This document shows, piece after piece, positions 32,939-46,300 of a stretch of DNA of 64,000 bases. The position numbers and the translations under genes are program-made. The notes below the pieces were generated by a model. It saw only the letters and a list, made by a program, of their open reading frames with translations. It did not search any database and was not told the DNA's origin. This DNA comes from Patiria pectinifera (Eukaryota; Echinodermata; Asteroidea; Valvatida; Asterinidae). The stretch lies in assembly GCA_029964075.1 (NCBI GenBank), contig CM057149.1, forward strand, positions 5,342,465 through 5,406,464. The letters run 5' to 3'. Within the stretch, counting starts at the first letter, position 1. The number at the start of each line of letters is the position of its first letter.

Positions 32939-34316
32939 TATTCGGTTTATTCACGAGCTCTGTCAAAAATAACAAGGGATGAACAACAATGGAACACCTT
33001 TGTGACAGTACGTGTTAACGAGACTTGAAACTCGAATACAATGTACTTGTGATCCACTTGAGATTGAAGTTGTGATGGAGTTGTGATGGACTCGACTAGA
33101 ACACTACTTACAAAAGCAGTGACAAAAGCCAAGTGCACACAGGCTCTTGCTTTGGTACAGAGTGCAGCGGCACAAAAAACTAATTTAATCCGAGTGTACA
33201 AAGAAATGCACCTCAGCAGTGATGGATCTGAGGGGAGGGGGGTTAAGGGTCTAACCCCCCCTCCACCCCCATTTGGGCCACAAAAATAGGAAAATGCTGC
33301 CGAAAACTTAAATGCCTACCAACCCCCCTCATGACAGCTAACCCCTCCCCCTACCCCCAACCAACCCCCTTGTTTATCACTGAGGGCATTGTAATGCCAG
33401 GTTGGTATGTTGTTTTAATTATATACCCCAAAAAATGTCAATGTGACATTGGCTACAGCTTGTAATAACGCACAAGTTCATGGAAACGGCTCAATTTCCT
33501 TCCACTTCCCCTGCTATACTTATAACACAGGCTAGTCACCAGTAGTCAAGCAAGCACTGTGACTTGTCAAACTCAGTCAACAGACCATGAACAGACAAAG
33601 CAGGCAAGTCGTGGGCACAGCTGGCTTATCAATCACCCAGAGTCAAAGCATAGCTGTATCAAGTTGATACAGCTTGTCAATCCTGCTTTATGTAGGCTGG
33701 GAGCTCTTAACTGTTGAAAACAGTCACTTGATTGATTTTGACTGAAAGGACAACTTGGCACGGAATGTACATTTACTAACGTAACCCTTTCAGATCCTTC
33801 GTAATCGGAAAAGGGGTTTCGTTGCTTCCAGAAGGTTTTGGACAAAAACTCCTTGGAAGTTAGGGTTAACTGTTAAACAAGTCCAATATCTAGAATTTCC
33901 TTGCAACATTCAAAATTGCAATCCTACAGTTGCTGACAAGGCATGCAACATGAAATACATTAATGCCCTGAGCTTAGTGTCGTGTGCATTGTTTACATTT
34001 ACAAGAAAATTCATGTCAATACATATGCAAGTATAAAATTCTTTGGAAGCATGGCTGACAACCAGTACAAATTATCATAAAAATGACGTCAAATATAACC
34101 TATCAATTCATGGTATTTACAGAAGTGACAAAACAAAAATCTTGACTGAACCAATCCAGAGAAATCTTGACGATGGTTCAAGCGATAGCTATCTCTGTCC
34201 CAATAATTCTGACACGGAATAATTAAATGAATTTGTAATACCCACACCTAGCATCTATCGGTGGTGACTGAACAGCTGCTACCAGTCGTTTACTTACCAC
34301 CGCGACAGTTGCAGGG
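32939..34316. other. region between the adaptor duplication and SLC25A20
   Basis: No exon was recognised. It includes a G/C-run-rich stretch at 33222-33395 resembling a decayed hAT MITE (CAGTGATGGATC at one end). The part next to 34317 should contain the SLC25A20 3' untranslated region; no polyadenylation signal was assigned with confidence. Confidence 0.4.
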
Positions 34317-34379
34317 TTATAGACTAGGAGTTGCCCAGTTCAAGAACTTCATGGCAAGTTCGTAGCCGAGGAAACAAGC
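34317..34379 (-). CDS. SLC25A20: SLC25A20 exon 9 (C-terminus)
   Basis: The acceptor is CATGCAG|GC. It encodes [20 protein letters not shown] and stop TAA, matching the conserved C-terminal end of the carrier. Confidence 0.93.
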   Translation of the reverse strand, partial: ACFLGYELAMKFLNWATPSL

Positions 34380-37300
34380 CTGCATGAATGCATGAAACAA
34401 ATATATACAAATTAATAAATAAATAAATAAATAAAGTGACCAAAGGTACAGCTGAAGGTGATCCCTGAAAGTCAGTGTGAAAAATGGAACACATCTAAAT
34501 GTGTATTTGTAGCAATCTAGCAGGAACATCTTTTTAAAACATTTTTTACCACTTGTTTACAGGTGTAGTCCATCATTTGTAATTTGTGCGTTTTGTTCGT
34601 TTGAAGCAACAAAAGTGCTCAAAATCTAAAGAAGGGTGCTGAACAGCTAACCTGATGAAATTTCAGCTCAGTTTGAGCTGTACATTCTGAGAAAAACCAA
34701 CATTCTAGGATCTCGATTTCAGTTCAAAAGTTGCTGAATCATGTTTTGAATTGGGCCTGAATTCAGCGTCCGAGACACGTTCTCACTGAGCAGATTGCAG
34801 CTACGCGATGTCGTACACCGATTCGACGAATTATAGCAGCTGCGTGCGCTGTGCGTCATGTCAACGCTTGCGCGCTTCGCCGAATAAAAAAACAAACTAC
34901 CAACGGAAATTTCCAACGGTGCTTCTTAAGACGCACCGTTGGAAAGGCCTTCTTTCGTTGATTTCTTCAAAATGACAGCTTGCCAGAAAGAATAATTTCA
35001 CAGGGAGTTTAGTCCCCTTACTATCTTTCAACCAAGTATGTTTTTCAACAATAATAATGCCAGTTACTTTTAGGATAGCTGCAAATGATGGACTCTGGCC
35101 ATGCAACAAGGTCGTATCGCCTAAAATGGCGTGTGACGTCATATACGTAAAACATGAGTTTTCGAAGTCAAAAGGTTGTATCTCTCTTAAAATTACCCCG
35201 ATTTACACACAAAGTCAATGGACGTCGTGATTCATGAGATACGACCTTGTTGCACGGAGCGTATTCACGGGAGATACAACTTTGTTGCAGAATCGAGTTA
35301 CGACCTTGTTGCACTGACGCTATGTTATTGAAATCAGTGGTGCAAAACATATATTGAAGTAAAAAAAAAATTTTTAGTATTTTTGAGATCAATTTTTTTC
35401 TCTCCACCACAAATGTGTCCATATGGAGATATCATGTACATGAAAAGTGCATGTCTAAATCAAAGAAAGTAAATTTACAGACAATATGTACGAATTTAGT
35501 AAACTAAAACAAAATGGTCACATATTGTCTACAAATGTCCATTTTTTTTGGCATGGCAAAACCTAGCAAGACTTTTTTCACAAGACTTTTTTTATCAAAG
35601 TTTTTTACGTTAAAGGATGTTCCGCATTTCTAACATTGCTGCTGATGACCGCTTCTCTCAAATTTGACAAACTCACCGCATTTGCTGGGAATGCCCGAAG
35701 CATGACAGGCGTGATGCCCTTGAATAGCGCAAAGAATCCTTCGTTCTTGATGAGTCTTGGGAATACGTCACGGATGCCACGAGGGTACGTCCCTTCAGGG
35801 GCTGGTGGGAAGAAATGTCAGCTCATCAATTTTTATATTAATTACATTGTGGTAGTAGTGGTTGGTCACGGGTTCGACGATAGAGTTAAATGATCGCCAC
35901 GCGCTTTGCAATCACACATACTGTGCGAAGCGCGAACAGCAGCCTCACGTGGCTAGGCTATGATATGCAAATCAGGTGGTGCTGAACGAACACCTTGGAA
36001 CATACATGAGCCATGGCTTATCTTTTCGGGCAATTTTCGTTATTTTGTCGCTGGGTTTATATTGCGTTATATATGGTCTGTGGAATCCAAACTTGTTGGA
36101 GAATGTAGCCACACTCTCTATCCATGCAAAATAGGAGCCTCTAAGGCCAAGAACTGAATAATCTCATCTTTATTCCCATACGGGGTCTTCCCTAGAAATC
36201 CAGTGACAAAATAAAGAAAAACATTAGCCAAAGCTCATGAATGTGCCAAGGCGTTCGTTCAGCACCAGTTGAGTTGCATATTGTAGCCTAGCCAGGTGAG
36301 GTCGCTGTTCGCACGTTGTGCAGTACATGTTAGTGCATAGCCTATGGCTAATGCTCGCAGCCAACCATCAATCATCGGACTCAATCGTTAGATGCCTTGA
36401 CCAAGGATGTGTTGTAGTCGAATCATCACAAGTCAGTCACAAGTCAATCACAAGTCAATCACAAGTCAATCACAAGTCAATCACAAGTCAGTCACAAGTC
36501 AGTCACAAGTCAATCACAAGTCAATCACAAGTCAATCACAAGTCAATCACAAGTCAATCACAAGTCAATCACAAGTCAATCACAAGTCAATCACAAGTCA
36601 GTCACAAGCCAAACACAAGTCAGTCAAACGTCAATCACAAGTCAGTCACAAGTCAGTCACAAGTCAATCACAAGTCAGTCACAAGTCAGTCACAAGTCAG
36701 TCACAAGTCAGTCACAAGTCAGTCACAAGTCAGTCACAAGTCAGTCACAAGTCAGTCACAAGTCAGTCACAAGTCAGTCACAAGTCAGTCACAAGTCAGT
36801 CACAAGTCCTCCGGTCTCAAGTCTTGTTACAAGCCGTTCAAATGATCTGTGACAAAAGCATTTCTTTGTTATTGTTCATCCCCTGTAACTTGTGACTGGA
36901 TTTGTGATTTCCTTGTGATTTCCTTGTGACGGACTCAATTACAACTCTTATTCCTTACAACCAAACTAATTTTTATGTTATAGTGTAGATGATGCATTCA
37001 TTTAATTTTACGATGTTTTGAAACTTGGATTTGTCAACGGGAAAAAATCCAATATGGCGGAGCCCGCGAAAGTTTTTTGCGGGAAATATGAAGTAATTGT
37101 TTAGACATATCGTTATCATTTTTTGTCCAGAACTATGATTAAGTAGTCAAGTTAATGTAATAAGCACTTTATGTACCTTTCGTTTAGTTTTATTTATGCT
37201 TTGTAAATATTTAAAGGTCATTCACTCATTGTCGAAGACCAGCTAACATTGTCTTGTCATCTGTCTTCGCCAATACAGAATAAATTTGTTGCCGATATCT

Positions 37301-40300
37301 ACTCAAGAACATTGTCCAGTTCCTCATTTTAAAAGTGCCACATAATGAAAATTTAATTCCTCAAATGTGCCTTAGGCAATGTACATGTAGCTCCCGAGCC
37401 TGAAGAAACTTCAAAGAGAAAGGGTTAAACGCACAAACCAAAGACAATGTAATATTGCTGACCCTAGGAAGTTTTTGGATATTTGTACCTTTGTGAAAGA
37501 GTTTTGATTTGAATACCTGTCTGTAACCTGGACTTGAGAGTGTCGGGCGCGATGGCAACGACCCAATTGAGAACTCCGGCCATGCCACCCGCAAAAAGGA
37601 CACGAAGTGGGCTCAGGTCCCCTGGCCTGAAAACAATAATTACAAAACAAAACCATACAATTTCTGGACAAACTAATACTTGATGTGATACAGAGTCCAG
37701 TTGATGTTAATTGTTACAAACAAGGTATTTTTTTAATGCTATTAAACTAAAAGAATAATTGTGCTTTTGTTGACTTTGATGACTGCACAGACATTGTAAC
37801 ACCCATTTAAGACTGTGTTCAAATTAAGTATATGAGAGGTTTGAGGTTTGAAACACGCAGGACATCAGAAGATCGACTGTTGAAGTCCTTTGGAATGCCT
37901 GTAGGGTCAAGTAAGCAAGGGGATAATAATGTGATGGCACAGTTACACACGTGTGGTTTAAAGGGAATATACATCATTTGCTTTTGCTATAATTTTCAGG
38001 AATGGATGGAATTGGGGGGTTGGAACTATATAGCAAATATAGTTACACTGACTTTTTTGAGGTTTTGGGTTCGAAAACGCTATAAAAACCAAGAAAAACA
38101 ATCATTTTCCTGTAGTCTGGTTCCCTGACTCCATTTAAGAAGAAACACAGCAGTTTACATACATTGGGGAATTGTAAGGTCAGGGAACCAGTCTAGCTGG
38201 CTTGTACCCGTTCATAGGTGTGTAATCGATTGCAAACAAGTGCGATGGTCAATTGGGGCCAGTATTTGAAAAAAAGCAGCTTTGGAAATTGATACAAAAA
38301 TACCTCTTTTCTTGAAAATGACAGTATACCAGGTGCCATGATTTTACAGGATGCTTTACACTGTCATTCACTAACAGTCCAGCAAGGTATTTCAAAATGA
38401 TTTGGTAGTTTTATTTTTTGATGTTTGCAAATGTTGTATTTTCCCTTTAAATTCGGGTAGGGAACTGGTCACCGATATTGGCCCTCAGCCCAAGCTGAAG
38501 GCAAGGGCCAATAATGGTGACTGGGCCCCTAATCAGTTTTAAACATAACTGATTTTGTTCAACCATTTTACTATGTGTTCAGATCAGGCTACTTCTACGG
38601 TTCGCAACGTTCATGTGATGTGTTCAAAGTGACATGTGCAACGCGTTCTGCCCACTTGTGGTGTGCAGCACAGGGTCTTAAAAAACGTTCTTAAGCATCG
38701 CTGACCAGTGTTTAAACGGCGGGTTACGACCACCCACATGACATGCTCTCTTAATGTGTATAACAGTACAATACAAACAAAAATGTTAAACTCAATACAG
38801 CCTATGACAAAGACCTTTATCATGCTGCCACCATTTCAGTCATGTTCCCCGTATCCAATAACACTACTGAATGATCATGTTTCTTGTGCAAAAAGGAACC
38901 AAACTATTTTTCCTTCAACCACTCCTGAATACTCATAGCATTATAATACAGGTAAAAAAAAAGCGGAACCCAAACCAAAAAAATTATATTTCATACCAAA
39001 CAAATATGTAGCACCAAAATTAATGACTGGAAAGCCAATTTCATGAGGTACTTTTGGATGAAAAAATGACTGAAAAAGGCCCGTCCTGTAAAAGAAAGTA
39101 GATTTTATAAATCATATTGTTTGCCTAACCAGGGTTGTTAATAAAGATAGTGTGTGCTACAGTTGGTGACAGTTGTTGAAACAAGTATTCTGTGTCATTT
39201 TGTTTGTTTTGCCAAACAGTCCAATCACACAATGAATTGCTTTTTTTTGGACGAGACAGGTTTTAGGTTCATTGTGTTTAAATGGTGATATTCTTTGAAC
39301 GGATTGAGCAATTTCAGTAATTTTTTCATCTAAAAGTAGCATATGAAATTGGCTTTCCAGTCATTATTAATTTTGGTGCTACATATTTTTTTAAATATGA
39401 AATATATTTTGTGGGGTTTGGGTTCCGCTTTTTTTTTTACTCACCCTGTACTAGTAATGCTCTTTTCACTTAAAACAATAGTAGTTCGCAAATTATATGA
39501 AAACACCTGCAACTTTGTGAAATGAGAAAAAAAATGAAGTAAAGTTTGGACGGCCAATAGATGACATACTTTTTATCAGCTGGTGTGATTGATATCTTCA
39601 GCCATTCATACACCATGAAATACATGCCGCTAGCTGGTACATCTGAAAGGAAAACAAAAAATGAACACAAAATACAGAAGGGGTTATGAGAGATGAGAAA
39701 AAATACCTGGTGGGTTTCTGTGGTTGACAGGGTGATGATTGAGGGGAAGTGTTATAGCAAAATAAAGTGAAGGATTTTGATAAGGGGTGGGGGTTACAGC
39801 TTGGATGACAATTCTGCCCAATATGTAAAAAGAGAAGCAATGGATGTGTTCAAGGGTTTTTTTCTTTTCTGTGGATGCAAATACAAAGAACACTAAACCA
39901 AACTATTCATAAGATGGGCAATTCCACGGTTACTCACGTTACATTTTTGTAACGTGAGTAACCGATTATGTGCGTCTTGTTTATCATACATAGCACATTT
40001 TTCTGGATGTCACCTTTGGTGCTTAGGTAGGTCTAGGTCTACTCTATCTACCATGGGAATAACAGTTATTAAACCTTTTTAGTAAGGTAATTACAGCCCA
40101 GGGAAACTCAAAAGTACATCAAAAATGTAACGTGAGTAACCCTGGAATTGCCCAGATGGAATTTGCGTCTGGGTGATGTAAATTCATTACAGTCGAACAC
40201 TGATAAGAAGAGCAAATACAAGGTCCTGCATATAACAAGCAAACTTTTAGGTCCCAAGTCTTTGTTTTTCTTTGTTTTCCATGACTGTTAATACAAGGTA

Positions 40301-43300
40301 CCTGTTATAGCAAGGTAATTTGTAAAGTCCCAAGGACCTTGTTATAAAGGTGTTCGACTGTATTAGGTTTTGCCCTTCACCAACACACTTTATAAATACT
40401 GTATGCTCAGTGTTGTCCCAAGTGATTGTGAGAAAAAATTCACAAATTTCTCAGGTGGGACTCGAACCCACAACCTCCTGCTTACTAGTGCAGATGTCTT
40501 GCCACTCGACCACCAAGCTTGCCGGGGTCGGCTGACTGGTTCGAATCTGAGGTACAAGTAACAATGGGTACTGTAACCAGACTATTCGTAAGATGGAATT
40601 TGCGTCGGGCGGGAACCAGTCATCACTGCTCTGAGCTAGAATTACGCATGTGTTTATCGTCACCGGGACATCCAATTGTGAACTAGTTATCGCGAAGCGA
40701 ACTTGTAAAAACAACGGAGGTTTATTTTTTTAAAATAGCGAATTAAGTAGGAAGACAAATAAGTACAAGCATTTTTTACGCAAAAGGGTTGTTGAGAGGT
40801 ATTTTGTGAAGACAGAAAAGACAAGATTTTTTAAAATTTATTTTATATTAATTATTTTTTTTGACTTGCCGATGAAATTTTTACAGTCGCGGCCTAAAAA
40901 TAGGGTCGGTCAGGTAACCGGAAGCAGAATTTTTTTGGGGGGGGGGCCTTAAAATCCTGTATTTTTCCTGATTGAGAATTTCTTGATGAAATAGCAATTG
41001 CATTGGACTGATGAAAAAACATCTTGGAAACTGACTGCCAGGTTGCAAGATGATAGGTAGGAAGTTGACAGCAAAAGTATAATAATGCTTTTGTTAATTG
41101 AATATGCAATTCTAAACATTATTTTTTTTATCAAAACATTGACAATTCTGTAAGCAGTCTGCTTGATAACCATTCTGCTTACCTCTTAGCAGTGTCGCAG
41201 CAGTTCCTTTGTACAATCCCCTGAATAGACCTGACTCCCTGTATATCTGCTTAGCGCAGTCTAGTGGACCTGCATACTTGGCCTTACCGGCTGACGCCGC
41301 TTGAATCTGAAATCAAAGGCATCAACACCACACTATTTTGTATTGTGGATGAAGCATCTTTGTACTATTCAACCAAGGCCTCAACATTCAAGAAGGGATA
41401 TATCCATCATCATTTGTCACCGATGATGCTGCTGACCACCCCCACCTTGGGTTTACCGCATTCTCTGGGCTAACTGTGTCAGAGGCACGATTCTGACTTT
41501 GCTGAAATTATCCCACATGAAGTTTTCAACTAAACATTGCTGATAACTTCACTGCAGGAGGATTCCGGGCCATTACTGCAAATCGTGCAATTAATGCCTG
41601 ATACAATGTGCCTACTGCAATTAAAATTTTCGGCAACTAATCTCAGATATTCAATGAGACAACTACGTACACTAACCCTTCATCAATTAAAGAAAAGTGT
41701 AAAATGCTACTGTCAATGTGCATTTTAGTAGGTTGTTGCTGTAGTATGCAATGATTGTTAATATGAGTTAAAAAAAGGCAAAGCAAAAACTTTCAAAGCA
41801 ACTTCCAGACACCTTACCAGGGGCGGCACCTTACTCTAAAATTTGAGGGGGAGGGGAGGGGGGCAATATTTTGGGGGTGGCAGTCAAAATAAAATCTTAA
41901 CCCTGTGTACGCGTGCGCATGCCCATTATCAATGGTCCGTAAATAAGCCACTAGAGCAACTTAGAAGTGTAGTCGTTTTTATGAATGAGAAATGTATCAA
42001 ACCGCAGAATGGTGTATAACAAATGTATAAAAAATGTACAAAGATGTTGGCTGCACACTGACTAGGGCTGTATAAATGCATGTATGGCATGTTTTGTACC
42101 AAAGTACCAATGTTTATAATGCTTTCATTGGCCCAAAATGTGTCCACATTTTATGAATCTTAACAGCGAAGAAAATAAATATTATTAATCTATTTGTTGA
42201 TAAAGTGTTAAGAGAAAACTGGGGGGCAAGGGAAAAACTCCCCCCCCCCCAGTGCCGCCACTGCACCTGACCAACTAGGGAAACTCCTCACCTGTAGGAG
42301 ACATTTGATGCGTTCTCCTGGGGCCATGATGGTTGTCGTGAATACACCTGCCAGCATTCCAGCTTTGAACAGCTGGTCAAATCTAAAGATACAAAAAATA
42401 ACATCGACTGTTAATCATGGCAAGAATATTTCATTGCTACAGACTACCTGCTAAACAGCCATTGAAGACAATGAAATACAACTATCTGCTTTTTAACAAA
42501 GTTCGCAACGTCAGGCCACATTAATTTTTAGATTTATATATTTCAGGTCCATCCAGTCAGTAAGCAGTTTGCAGCAGTCTTACTTTTTTTCATGCTTTTT
42601 AACAATTCAAAGTCCAAAGGCACTGACACTGCTAGTGGATGGGATGACATGAAGCCCATGCATAGAATAGTTATATGGTTTATAGCTACGGCACACGGAG
42701 AAGCAAAACTTCTGAGTTGCAAGAGGTTCCAACTGATACCAATACAGTGCTTAAATTACTCAATGAGCCCAGTGGTTTGACAACTGATTTATTTTTATCT
42801 ATGACAGACCTAGGCCTGTGATTTCATAGATTTTACACTTCTTTCTCCGACAATGTCAAGTGTATGATTGAAAGCCCCATATAGGAGAACAGATAGTTAT
42901 CACATTTGTACAATTGTTCATCTTTGTTGTAATTTTGTTTGAAATTATCCATTTAATGAAGAATGAGATTCTCGTACATTACATGATTTTCACTACTTCA
43001 AATCAACATCTTTTCTCAATCCAATCCGCAAATGAGCATCATTCTTACTTCCGTTTGGAATGGGATAACATATAAAAATTCTGGTCTGGTTCAAGTTTTG
43101 ATCTACAGGCCTACTAATTAATCCAGTACATTTGTAATCATTTTTACTTGAATCCTGCAATAATGTGTTCTCTGTTGTTCTTGAGGTTACTCACCTATAA
43201 ATCCCATCTTTATCTGGAGTCTGGAGTTTCTTACCGATGCTGAAGCCAAGGAAACAAGTGGCATACATAGGAGTCACTCCCAAGATGGGTGCAAACATGC

Positions 43301-46300
43301 CCTTGTATAAACCAAAGAATCCCTACAAGTACAAAACAACCACAGCAGAACATTAGTAGGGATTGTTGCCTCCATGGGGCGGGGATTGAATTGTTTAGCT
43401 TCAAGCAAAATTGAAGCCTCGATCCTGATTAGTTGAATATCATCAGGAATCATGGTCCATAATTATTGCACTCAGTGTATAGGCCTAATGCTGTTCTAAA
43501 ATATGAGTGTTATTTCTGCTGAACGCACACGTAATACTGTAACCGTCAAAAAGTTCCTAAGAAATTTCCATCTTTACTGTGACAAGTCTGCTTTAACCCT
43601 AACAGAACTCAACCCATCAAACCCCAACAGCATGTATTGTTGGAATCTGTCTGGATGGGTGCAGTACGTGTACCCCTAAACTGACAGTCTTTTACATTGG
43701 GTTGGCACATCTCCAGAAGTCTGTTTCTCATATGGTGTTGGAATTTGCCAGGATGGGTATGGTTCCTAGTAAATCATGCTAGGGAGTTAGGGTTATTAAG
43801 GTAAATTAATCATCCAACTCGAGCTTGTGGAACATGGAAACCATGGACACAGACACACAAAAGTATAGTTGGCATTGAATTGTTTAGATTTCTTTGTTCT
43901 GCCAGGTATCTTTTACCTCTTTTGTGACGGTTTTCTTGGCACAGTCCCATGTTCCTGCGTAAAGTGGAGCAGCGCCTGGTGCCGGGGTGGGCTGGGTCTG
44001 AAGCCTGACCTGAAATAGGAAAATTCACATAATTCAGCATGCACTTTTAGATCTAGTAGAAGACACCCACGTGTCTTTTTCATTTTAGGAGTACAGCATG
44101 CGTGCATTCGCGAAAGCATAGGGTGAGATTAAACAACCCAGGGAAAACACATCAGACTTCCGCTTTCTTTCATCCTCCCCATTCAGTTATTGTTGACTGA
44201 TTTATGCCCTGGGGGTGGTGGTAAGGGGGGGGGGGTTATAATGGAAAATAGCGCCCTCATTTTGCCCTCTCCATCCTCACTCACACTCCACATCCGTGAA
44301 GGTCACTCCACAAAGTACTCCTTACATTTGACTCAGAATACTTTGCGAAGCGCATGAACCTTTCCAGAACGAAGTGGGTGAAACTCAAACAGCCATAATT
44401 TGCTTAAAGATTGGACTTAAGATCTACTATTTTGCGGAAACATGCTTGTAACTATAGCATTTTGAGGTACGTGTTGTGTGGGCGTTAGTTAGCCAAATGG
44501 TGAGTAACAAAAATGTCCTTACTAATTTTGCACGTTTTATGCAGTTACAGTCCCAGTCTATCGTGTCTATGGGACTTTACTTTGTAGAAAATAGCGGGAG
44601 CTGCGAATCGAGGAAAAACTTTCTCCTTGGTACATCACACGTACCGTGTGATTTCGAATATTTTGTTTATACACTACAGTCGTATAAACTCTTCCATCGA
44701 ATGTTTACTGAATCAAAATAAATTGTAGAGTCTCTAATTTTTGAAAATTTGCCAAAGCATGACCGTATGCATTTGCCTAGTTCCAGATAGAGCGTGTACT
44801 TATTCGTCCCTTACGACCCAACTACCCGCACGTTAATGTGTGAAGTATTCTGTGTGCTGTGTCAAAATGTTTTCTGTCCATGCATGATTTCGTGCCGTTG
44901 CACTGCAGACTATGAAGAGAATGAACTATTTTGGATACTTTATCAGAAAGTACGCTTGATTCGATAAGTTCTGGCTGAAAAAAAAATGGATTTTCTTGTG
45001 TGATCCTTTTTTTGCGCAAAGCAGTTTTTGATCTATTTGGAACTAGCCTAATTGAACCGATCCGGAAATAGGAAACGTGACATCGGTACTTTTGACGTCG
45101 TAAAGTCAAAATTATAAGAGCTTAAATTTGAAAAATTATTATGTAGGCCCCTAGTATCGCCATCACTCAAAGTAAACTTTTTAATCAATGTCATTTGAAT
45201 TAGGGAGTGGTTGAGCTGAAAGCAGCCTGAATGATGTTTGCTATCCGGCTGGAACTAGGAAAACGACGGAAAAATTTCCGTACTCGGACGTCACTTTTTT
45301 CAATTAATTTTCTAGCGCCAAAAGTTACATCTTTTATGGTTATTCCTCCACTTTCCCTCCTCTACTCTCACCCTCTCCTTTCCCTAATTTCTATTTATTA
45401 ATCAGTCAGTTACTTCATCGGGATTCGAACCTCTGACGCCTGCTTGATACACGAGACTCTTAACCACTAGGCCGCGCACGATCGCTGTTGCAATAATCAA
45501 TCTTTGGACGTATTTGAAGTATCCATTGAAATAAACTAAATATTCATGAGAAAATAAATATTCATAATGACGTATTGCACTATCATTGGCAGGCTCATGC
45601 GACGTCATGGTTGTTGATGTCACGTGTATAACGTACCGCTGTCTTTTCAGCCACTTCAATCAGTTTTGACCGGCTGCTTCAAGTTACTTCTGCACGACGT
45701 ATGCATCCAAAATGTGCTCTAAAAACACATTTTGAGTAAAATTTTTTTCACCTGTACACAGCTTCCTGGATTTCTCTTGGTTCAAATGACAAGGTGAGGT
45801 GACAATTAATATGTTTGGCAGCAGATAAATTGACATCCGAGTATGGAACTTTTTCCCATCTGGAAAAATTTCCGTACTCGGACGTCACTTTTTTCAATTA
45901 ATTTTCTAGCGCCAAAAGTTACATCTTTTATGGTTATTCCTCCACTTTCCCTCCTCTACTCTCACCCTCTCCTTTCCCTAATTTCTATTTATTAATCAGT
46001 CAGTTACTTCATCGGGATTCGAACCTCTGACGCCTGCTTGATACACGAGACTCTTAACCACTAGGCCGCGCACGATCGCTGTTGCAATAATCAATCTTTG
46101 GACGTATTTGAAGTATCCATTGAAATAAACTAAATATTCATGAGAAAATAAATATTCATAATGACGTATTGCACTATCATTGGCAGGCTCATGCGACGTC
46201 ATGGTTGTTGATGTCACGTGTATAACGTACCGCTGTCTTTTCAGCCACTTCAATCAGTTTTGACCGGCTGCTTCAAGTTACTTCTGCACGACGTATGCAT

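Larger units (their letters stand above)
39899..40525 (-). mobile_element. tRNA-derived SINE interrupted by two DNA elements
   Basis: The minus strand starts with a tRNA-like head (GGTGGTCGAGTGGC as A box, GGGTTCGAGTCCC as B box) and continues into a tail with TGAAGGGCAAAACCT, ATCACCC and CCATCTTATGAA, shared with the intact SINE at 61683-61887. The tail is split by insertions at 40190-40360 and 39916-40153. Confidence 0.8.

Noticed and set aside
36318..36895. Long open frames of a Ser/Gln/His-rich repeat protein
   Set aside because: They arise from the 11-bp minisatellite, which is open in more than one frame; the place is inside an SLC25A20 intron and there is no start or splice context.
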